From contig CAYMCP010000097.1 in the NCBI GenBank assembly GCA_964388965.1, positions 1 to 10,393 on the forward strand: a DNA stretch of 10,393 nt. Direction: 5' to 3'. This document shows, piece after piece, positions 6,047-10,393 of this stretch. Both the position numbers and the translations under genes were made by a program. The notes beneath the pieces are model-generated. The model made no database searches and had not been told where the DNA came from. It worked only from the letters and a program-made list of their open reading frames with translations. The DNA is from Albibeggiatoa sp964388965. Lineage in GTDB: Bacteria > Pseudomonadota > Gammaproteobacteria > Beggiatoales > Beggiatoaceae. Position 1 is the stretch's first letter. Every line of letters starts with the position of its first letter.

Positions 6047-6964
6047 TCAATAAACTTTACCGATTAATAAAAATTCCAATAACGCTTTTTGCGAGTGTAA
6101 GCGATTACCTGCTTGTTCCCATACCACACTTTGCTGACCATCAATCACCGTACCCGATACCTCCTCACCACGATGTGCAGGTAAACAGTGCATAAATAAA
6201 GCATCCGATTTCGCTAGTGACATCAACATGCTATTGACTTGATAAGGTTCAAATGCTGTAGCACGTTTATCTTGTTCTCCTTCTTGTCCCATACTCGCCC
6301 ATACATCCGTTGTCACCATATCCGCGTCCGCAACAGCTTGCGCAGGATCGTGACAAACAGTTACATGTTCAGCAGCCGCAACGACTAAAGCCTCATTTGG
6401 ACAGTAATTTGGTGGACAAGCGATGTGCAGGGTAAAATCAAACAGTTTTGCAGCCGTAATGTAGGAATGACACACATTATTCCCATCTCCAACCCAAGCG
6501 ATTTTTTTACCCTGAATGCTGCCATGTTTTTCCACAAAAGTTTGTATATCCGCTAAAATTTGACAAGGATGATACATATCAGATAGCGCATTAATAACAG
6601 GTACGCTCGCATTTTCTGCAAATGTTTCAATCATTTCCTGTGAAAAAGTGCGAATTATTACACAATCAACCATCTGTGATAATACTTTAGCTGTGTCTGC
6701 TATTGGCTCACCACGACCAAGTTGCGTATCGCGTGGTGATAGAAAAATAGCACCTCCACCAAACTGCAACATAGCAGCCTCGAATGAAACGCGGGTACGT
6801 GTCGAAGATTTTTCAAAAATCATCCCCAATACACGATTTTTCAACGGCTCATAAATTTCACCCTGCTGGTGCATAGCCTTGAGTTTAATTGCACGTCTAA
6901 TGATATGATTTAATTCCTCTGACGAAAAATCAGATATAGTTAAAAAATGGCGAGGACTGGCCAT
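6047..6964 (-). CDS. argF: Ornithine carbamoyltransferase
   Basis: ArgF condenses ornithine and carbamoyl phosphate to citrulline, the sixth step of arginine synthesis, as a cytoplasmic trimer. The 305-residue length is normal. Diagnostic motifs are all present: the carbamoyl-phosphate loop SSTRTR (53-58), HPCQ (132-135), the ornithine-side DVWASMGQ (220-227, which separates it from aspartate carbamoyltransferase) and HCLPAHRGEEV (259-269) with the catalytic Cys260. It follows argD closely. Its AAGGAG Shine-Dalgarno (6976-6971) overlaps the argD stop (TGAAGGAG), so the two genes form one operon with likely coupling. The stop TGA is at 6049-6047, and no strong terminator follows. No separate promoter is visible. 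Confidence 0.97.
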   Translation of the reverse strand: MASPRHFLTISDFSSEELNHIIRRAIKLKAMHQQGEIYEPLKNRVLGMIFEKSSTRTRVSFEAAMLQFGGGAIFLSPRDTQLGRGEPIADTAKVLSQMVDCVIIRTFSQEMIETFAENASVPVINALSDMYHPCQILADIQTFVEKHGSIQGKKIAWVGDGNNVCHSYITAAKLFDFTLHIACPPNYCPNEALVVAAAEHVTVCHDPAQAVADADMVTTDVWASMGQEGEQDKRATAFEPYQVNSMLMSLAKSDALFMHCLPAHRGEEVSGTVIDGQQSVVWEQAGNRLHSQKALLEFLLIGKVY

Positions 6965-6975
6965 GTTGATCTCCT

Positions 6976-8148
6976 TCAGTGCATGGCAAGAAAATTTTTA
7001 ATCAAGCCAGTAACTGTTAGAATTATTTTATCTGCTTGACTATCAGTCAAAATAAATGGGGGCAATAGTCGGATTACATTCCCAGCAGTAACGTTAATTA
7101 ATACATGTTGTGATAAGGCTTGTTGTACTAATTCGGCACAAGGTCGGTCAAGCTCAATACCAATCAATAGCCCTTTTAGTCGAATGGACTGAACGCCTTG
7201 CAACCCATTTAATGCTATTTCAAAACCCTGTTTAAAACGCAAACTTAATTCATTTACTCGCTGTAACAAATTGTCTTGCTCTATGGTATCCAATACCGCT
7301 AAAGCAGCTCGACAAACCAATGGATTACCACCAAAAGTGGTACCATGCGAACCGGGTGCAAACAATTCAGCCGCAACACCACGCGCCAAACACGCACCAA
7401 TCGGTACACCATTACCCAATCCTTTTGCTAAACTGAGTATATCAGGCAAAATTTGATTGTGCTGATACGCAACCCATTTTCCAGTGCGACCGATACCGGT
7501 TTGAATTTCATCAAGCATTAATAACCATTGCTGTTGGTCGCACAATATACGCAATTGATTTAAATAATCATCAGCAGGTATATTGATACCTCCCTCACCT
7601 TGTACAGGCTCGACCATAATTGCGACAACATTATCTTGTTCACTAAGTTTTTGAATTGCAAAAATATCATTATAAGGTACATGAATAAAATCTGTAACTA
7701 AAGGTTCAAAACCTTGCTGAATTTTAGGATTACCTGTCGCGCTTAGTGTTGCTAGTGTACGACCATGAAATGAACGATGAGTGACAATAATGGCTGGATT
7801 GGGAATATTTTTGCGTCGCGCATAAAGCCGTGCCAATTTAATCATAGCTTCATTAGCTTCTGCGCCGGAATTACAAAAAAAAGCACTACTCATATCTGTC
7901 AATGCGATTAATTTGTCCGCAAGTTGCTGTTGATATTCGACACCGTAAAGGTTGGAGGTATGAATTAATGTCTGAGCTTGTTCACAAATCGCGGTGGTAA
8001 TATTAGGGTGCGCGTGCCCCAAACTGCACACGGCAATACCCGACAGTGCATCCAAATAAGTCTGCCCTTGAGTATCCCATAACAATGCACCTTCGCCTTT
8101 GGTAAACGTCACTGGCAAACGTGCGTAATTTGACATTAAAGTTGCCAT
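6976..8148 (-). CDS. argD: Acetylornithine aminotransferase
   Basis: ArgD is a class III PLP-dependent aminotransferase that converts N-acetylglutamate semialdehyde to N-acetylornithine; some homologues also serve in lysine synthesis. The 390-residue protein has YLDALSGIAVCSLGHAHP (31-48), NSGAEANEAMIKLAR (93-107) for cofactor phosphate contacts, SFHGRTLATLSATGN (126-140), DEIQTGIGRTGKW (213-225) with the PLP-nitrogen Asp213, and LAKGLGNGVPIGA (240-252) with the Schiff-base Lys242. THGxTFGGNP-type residues follow at 268-275. The first ATG (8148) is used, preceded by a weak GGAT. The ATG four codons later has no Shine-Dalgarno. It is the first gene of argD-argF. The 5' leader may be long and may include the hairpin at 8281-8303. 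Confidence 0.96.
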   Translation of the reverse strand: MATLMSNYARLPVTFTKGEGALLWDTQGQTYLDALSGIAVCSLGHAHPNITTAICEQAQTLIHTSNLYGVEYQQQLADKLIALTDMSSAFFCNSGAEANEAMIKLARLYARRKNIPNPAIIVTHRSFHGRTLATLSATGNPKIQQGFEPLVTDFIHVPYNDIFAIQKLSEQDNVVAIMVEPVQGEGGINIPADDYLNQLRILCDQQQWLLMLDEIQTGIGRTGKWVAYQHNQILPDILSLAKGLGNGVPIGACLARGVAAELFAPGSHGTTFGGNPLVCRAALAVLDTIEQDNLLQRVNELSLRFKQGFEIALNGLQGVQSIRLKGLLIGIELDRPCAELVQQALSQHVLINVTAGNVIRLLPPFILTDSQADKIILTVTGLIKNFLAMH

Positions 8149-8280
8149 GATCTATCCATTACTAAAAATCCAATCTATTCACACCGTCGTCAACTAAGAA
8201 ATAAAGCATTACATTTAGTAAATCTCTTAATGTACGTTTGGTTGGGTTGTGACATCTCTACACACCATAAGCCCAAAATG

Positions 8281-8303
8281 AAAAAGCAGCCACGAAGGAC
8301 TGC
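8281..8303 (-). terminator. Rho-independent terminator-like hairpin upstream of argD
   Basis: On the minus strand, GCAGTC (8303-8298) pairs with GGCTGC (8291-8286) across a CTTCGT loop, with five Watson-Crick pairs and one G-U pair, followed at once by TTTTT (8285-8281). On the plus strand the same hairpin has a C-A mismatch and no T-run directly after it, so the signal is for minus-strand RNA. It lies 138 bp before argD with no gene upstream of it, so it is either a leader attenuator, the end of a tiny RNA, or protection from antisense transcription. Confidence 0.6.
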
Positions 8304-8319
8304 CTTAAAATAAATTTTG

Positions 8320-8348
8320 ATTCTATCGCTTATATTTTAAAAATGCAA
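8320..8348 (-). promoter_or_regulatory. Sigma-70-like promoter immediately before the hairpin
   Basis: On the minus strand, TTGCAT (8348-8343), exactly 17 bp, then TAGAAT (8325-8320). The -10 matches 5 of 6 consensus positions and the spacing is optimal. The predicted start (about 8313) is only about 10 nt before the terminator stem, so transcripts would be about 30 nt unless read-through carries RNA polymerase to argD. Confidence 0.45.
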
Positions 8349-8480
8349 GAACATAATTTTTACAGCAGAATTTCTATTTTAAAAATACACTTTCTCTTTA
8401 AAAATAATAAGATACGCGATAAAAAAACAAATCTTATATTTATATATCATTAAAAAATAAAGTAAAAATTTATAAAATTT

Positions 8481-8664
8481 CCTCGTCCCGACGATCTCCG
8501 TTGGGATGCAGCAAGGACGCTCTGCGTCCTGATTTATTGTGAGTTGCAAATAGTGAATGTCGTGTATTTTAAGGTTTTATTTCGTGATTTCTGTTTTCAA
8601 ACTTTTTTGCTTGGGGGACGCAGAGCGTCCATACTGCATTCCAACGGAGACCGTTTGGACGAGG
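8481..8664. repeat. REPIN-like inverted pair of two-hairpin repeats
   Basis: Two 49-bp arms, 8481-8529 and 8616-8664, are reverse complements at 43 of 49 positions, separated by 86 bp. Each arm is itself made of two small hairpins: a perfect GGACGC-N3-GCGTCC palindrome (8515-8529 and 8616-8630), and an imperfect one of about 7 pairs with a 3-nt loop around 8487-8505 and its counterpart at 8640-8658. The arms are far richer in G+C than the flanks, and TTT/AAA continues the match just outside. Paired inverted short palindromes of this kind are the architecture of REPINs, which are usually spread by RAYT transposases encoded elsewhere. No transposase or target-site duplication is visible here. 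Confidence 0.8.
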
Positions 8665-8741
8665 AAATATTAAAAAAACAATCGGTTATAAAAAATATCA
8701 GCAACATTATTTTATTGCAACAGGTTATTACTAAATTTGCG

Positions 8742-8747
8742 TATAAC
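8742..8747 (+). promoter_or_regulatory. Possible -10 element for the EF-hand/sigma operon
   Basis: TATAAC at 8742-8747 lies 59 nt before the EF-hand ATG, in DNA to the right of the repeat element. The nearest -35-like hexamer, TTGCAA (8715-8720), is 21 bp away, which is too far for a standard sigma-70 promoter. I could not find a clear ECF-type GGAAC promoter in the same gap. Confidence 0.25.
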
Positions 8748-8806
8748 AGATTAGGAAAGCGTCAAGCTCTCTACTTTTTCAAACAACTTAAATTGCGGAG
8801 ATAGTT

Positions 8807-9505
8807 ATGAAAACTATTGCAACCTTATCTACTTTAACATTAGGTCTTGTCATTACTGGTTATGCTGTTGGGATGCCATTTGCCGGTAGTTGTGATTCAG
8901 ACGTTCGTAAACAAATTTTATTAGCAAAATACGACACTGTTGAGCCGATTGGATCAATTACGCTAGACGAAGTGCAGGCTGTGCGTTTGGCAAAATTCCA
9001 AGCGATGGATGCCGATGGAAATGGTAGCCTTACTGAGCAAGAACGGACAGATTATCGTAATGCGCAACGTGCAGCACATTTTGCGACATCGGACACAGAC
9101 GGTGATGGACAAGTCAGTTTGGCAGAATTTTTACAAGCAACACCACCTAATTGGCCAGAAGGCGTAGCATTCCCAATTGCCGACACAAGTAAAAAACAGT
9201 TTATGTTTAATAGATTAGATAGCGATAGTAATGGCTATATCAGTTCGGCTGAATCACAAGTTTTAGCATCGCATCGTAAACATACTTATCGTTTTGACTA
9301 CGATGGTAATGGCGAAATTTCTCAAGATGAATTTGTTAAAAATGTCCGTTTATTCAGTTTTATGGACACTAACGAAGACGGTATCATTACTGAGGCTGAA
9401 ATGGATGCAGCACCTTGTCATGGACAACGCGGTGCTCATGGACAACGTGGTGCTCATGGACAACACGGTAGTCGTGGTCAACAGAATAGTTATGAACGCT
9501 TTTAA
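8807..9505 (+). CDS. Exported EF-hand calcium-binding protein with His/Gly/Gln/Arg repeat tail
   Basis: A 232-residue protein. It has an N-terminal signal-like segment (MKT then a hydrophobic core to about residue 22, possible cleavage after the AVGMPFAG region), so it is probably periplasmic. Five EF-hand loops are visible at 68-79 (DADGNGSLTEQE), 96-107 (DTDGDGQVSLAE), 138-149 (DSDSNGYISSAE), 164-175 (DYDGNGEISQDE) and 187-198 (DTNEDGIITEAE), most with the D-x-D-x-G spacing and the final Glu needed for Ca2+. The C-terminus (205-226) is a hexapeptide repeat of the HGQRGA type. Cys29 and Cys204 bracket the EF-hand region and could form a disulfide. GGAG 6 nt before the ATG is a good Shine-Dalgarno. 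It precedes an ECF sigma gene by 60 bp and may act as the signal-sensing or output member of that unit; this is inferred from context. Confidence 0.9.
   Translation: MKTIATLSTLTLGLVITGYAVGMPFAGSCDSDVRKQILLAKYDTVEPIGSITLDEVQAVRLAKFQAMDADGNGSLTEQERTDYRNAQRAAHFATSDTDGDGQVSLAEFLQATPPNWPEGVAFPIADTSKKQFMFNRLDSDSNGYISSAESQVLASHRKHTYRFDYDGNGEISQDEFVKNVRLFSFMDTNEDGIITEAEMDAAPCHGQRGAHGQRGAHGQHGSRGQQNSYERF
9419..9490 (+). repeat. Four 18-bp tandem repeats in the EF-hand gene
   Basis: Units begin at 9419, 9437, 9455 and 9473. The first two differ by one base (CATGGACAACGYGGTGCT), the third is diverged in its last third, and the fourth is degenerate. They encode HGQRGA, HGQRGA, HGQHGS and RGQQNS. The 18-bp period keeps the reading frame, so unit number could vary between strains by slippage without breaking the protein. 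Confidence 0.85.
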
Positions 9506-9565
9506 TTAACATTGATTTATCGTAGTATTTTAATTAAATTTAATTTACTATAACAGGAGACCCAT

Positions 9566-10111
9566 GTGGAATCACGCACAGATGATATGTTGATGAAAGA
9601 TATTCAATCAGGAAATCAACAAGCCTTTCAGTACTTGGTTAATCAAAATCTTGCGAGTCTACACGGGTTTGCGCAACGCATGTTAGGTAATCGTAGTGAT
9701 GCCGAAGATGTTGTACAGGAAGTATTTTTACGCGCATGGAACAAGGCGCATACTTGGAAAGCAGATAAAGCTAAATTATCCACTTGGTTACACCGTATCG
9801 CGCACAATTTATGTGTAGATTTACAGCGTAGAACAAAAATCCAAACTGTTACCCTAGAACAGGACATTGAGCAAGATACAGAACATACAACCGACAGTCT
9901 ACGACGAGAAGAAACAGCAAAAATTGTAGAACAAGCATTACAACAATTACCAGACAGACAGCGTAGTGCAATTGTACTTTGTTATTATCAGGGCATGAGT
10001 AACCATGATGCAGCGCAAGTGCTAAATATTAGCATTACAGCATTGGAATCCTTATTAGCGCGAGGTCGTCGCAGCTTAAAAACACTATTATTAGAGCAAG
10101 GCTTATCATGA
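9566..10111 (+). CDS. ECF-family RNA polymerase sigma factor
   Basis: A 181-residue sigma-70 family protein with only regions 2 and 4. Region 2 (about 20-88) includes DAEDVVQEVFLRAW (45-58) for core binding and STWLHRIAHNLCVDLQRR (72-89) for -10 recognition. A variable acidic linker (95-118) follows. Region 4 (about 122-172) includes ALQQLPDRQRSAIVLCYYQGMS and the helix-turn-helix DAAQVLNISITALESLLARGRRSLK, which reads the -35. The GTG at 9566 is chosen because AGGAG (9555-9559) is 6 nt upstream. An ATG at 9564 overlaps it in another frame and stops after nine codons. The gene lies between the exported EF-hand gene and a small gene that it overlaps by ATGA, the layout of a sigma/anti-sigma pair. 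Confidence 0.94.
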   Translation: MESRTDDMLMKDIQSGNQQAFQYLVNQNLASLHGFAQRMLGNRSDAEDVVQEVFLRAWNKAHTWKADKAKLSTWLHRIAHNLCVDLQRRTKIQTVTLEQDIEQDTEHTTDSLRREETAKIVEQALQQLPDRQRSAIVLCYYQGMSNHDAAQVLNISITALESLLARGRRSLKTLLLEQGLS

Positions 10112-10356
10112 ACATTCAACGCTTTAACCAAATTATTGATGCTTACGGTGGCAATTCAAACCATTGGCCTGAGTCTGAACGCCAAACTGCCTTAGCTTTT
10201 CTTGCTACCTCAACTAGAGCGCAACAATTAGTGCAAGAAGCCAACATTTTAGATAATTTGTTGGATATGGCGACAGTGAATACACCAAGCCCACAACTTC
10301 AGCAACATATTTTAAATGCAGTCCTGTCTAAATCGGATGATATAGAACCGATTTGA
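10108..10356 (+). CDS. Small putative anti-sigma protein, lacking zinc site and membrane helix
   Basis: An 82-residue protein overlapping the sigma gene by 4 bp (ATGA), with AAGG 6 nt before its ATG. The start, FNQIIDAYGGNSNHWPESERQTALAFL (6-32), matches a pattern I recall from proteins encoded just after ECF sigma genes in proteobacteria (DAYGGD...RWP...R...A), often called anti-sigma or hypothetical, whose longer members continue into a membrane helix. Here the protein stops after AVLSKSDDIEPI with no hydrophobic segment. It has no Cys, so it lacks the HxxxCxxC zinc site of ZAS-type anti-sigma factors. It may be a soluble short form, or a longer gene cut by a frameshift near 10350. Family assignment is moderate; the sigma partnership is inferred from overlap. 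Confidence 0.62.
   Translation: MNIQRFNQIIDAYGGNSNHWPESERQTALAFLATSTRAQQLVQEANILDNLLDMATVNTPSPQLQQHILNAVLSKSDDIEPI
10330..10354 (+). other. Hairpin at the end of the small anti-sigma-like gene
   Basis: AAATCGG (10330-10336) pairs perfectly with CCGATTT (10348-10354) around an 11-nt loop, ending on the first base of the TGA stop. There is no T-tract, so it is not a standard terminator. It may pause transcription or protect the RNA end. Confidence 0.35.
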
Positions 10357-10393
10357 AATCTAGGTTAAGTAGCCAATCTTTTGATAAGAAGCC

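Larger units (their letters stand above)
8149..8480. other. Long AT-rich divergent intergenic region
   Basis: No convincing gene is seen on either strand. The only short frames, such as a 36-codon one on the plus strand from 8343, are low-complexity Lys/Asn/Ile/Phe strings typical of AT-rich noncoding DNA. The proximal part (8149-8200) should hold the argD promoter; TTGACG at 8193-8188 is a good -35, but its -10 at 17 bp (GATTTT) is weak. The notable elements are the promoter and terminator pair at 8281-8348, listed separately. Confidence 0.55.

Noticed and set aside
6648..6854. Plus-strand open frame inside argF
   Set aside because: Antisense shadow of a well-conserved gene; no Shine-Dalgarno and no domain-like composition. 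The same holds for the other antisense frames inside pyrF, argD, the sigma gene, the CBS gene and the DUF1538 gene.
8165..8193. TGAAT-type half-site before argD as an ArgR box
   Set aside because: Only one half of the usual palindrome is recognisable and the second half does not match; not enough to call an operator.
8544..8804. 86-codon open frame starting at a TTG, ending 2 bp before the EF-hand gene
   Set aside because: It reads straight through the right arm of the inverted repeat, has no Shine-Dalgarno, and the rest is a Lys/Ile/Leu-rich string typical of AT-rich noncoding DNA.
9294..9509. Second plus-strand frame inside the EF-hand gene
   Set aside because: It is an out-of-phase reading of EF-hand and repeat DNA; its Met-Asp-Asn-Val repeats merely mirror the 18-bp tandem repeat.
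9500..9537. Direct repeat TTTTAATTAA at 9500-9509 and 9528-9537
   Set aside because: Pure A/T 10-mers are expected by chance in this composition, and no function is suggested by position.
1..10393. tRNA, rRNA, CRISPR array, integrase or phage genes
   Set aside because: I looked for cloverleaf-like conserved arms, regularly spaced repeats and transposase or integrase motifs, and found none in this window.

Overview
This is an AT-rich chromosomal window from a bacterium, most likely a gammaproteobacterium. The lapA-lapB-pyrF order at the left end matches the yciS-yciM-pyrF order of Escherichia coli and its relatives. The low G+C, the gene mix and a GGACGC-TCT-GCGTCC type intergenic palindrome make me favour the Thiotrichales/Beggiatoa group. 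That placement is a guess from memory, not a result.

Layout. (1) 1-2470, plus strand: an AT-rich upstream region with a clear extended -10 promoter, then lapA, lapB (envelope and lipopolysaccharide homeostasis) and pyrF (last step of UMP synthesis), packed as one operon. (2) 2471-2710: a convergent gap with weak hairpins. (3) 2711-5114, minus strand: a four-gene cassette of two paralogous DUF1538 membrane proteins, a divergent PII-like protein and a CBS-pair protein. Two of its junctions are ATGA overlaps, and it has its own promoter just after pyrE. This is the best candidate for a poorly described system: a two-subunit membrane transporter or channel with two nucleotide-sensing soluble partners. 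(4) 5186-5945, minus strand: pyrE, preceded and overlapped by a 44-codon open frame with a near-perfect coiled-coil heptad pattern. (5) 6047-8148, minus strand: argD-argF, two arginine biosynthesis genes in a tight operon. (6) 8149-8806: a long AT-rich gap holding an isolated minus-strand promoter aimed straight into a terminator, and a 184-bp REPIN-like inverted repeat. (7) 8807-10356, plus strand: an exported five-EF-hand protein with a His/Gly/Gln/Arg repeat tail, an ECF sigma factor, and a short Cys-free protein resembling the anti-sigma gene often found after such sigma factors.

How the parts fit. PyrE and PyrF catalyse the last two steps to UMP and flank the PII/CBS/DUF1538 cassette from opposite sides. 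ArgF uses carbamoyl phosphate, which is shared with pyrimidine synthesis. The left half is thus rich in nitrogen, nucleotide and carbamoyl-phosphate metabolism, and PII and CBS domains usually read adenine-nucleotide and nitrogen state. A functional link is inference only. The right-hand cluster looks like a cell-surface signalling unit in which a Ca2+-binding or metal-binding exported protein is made together with an ECF sigma factor.
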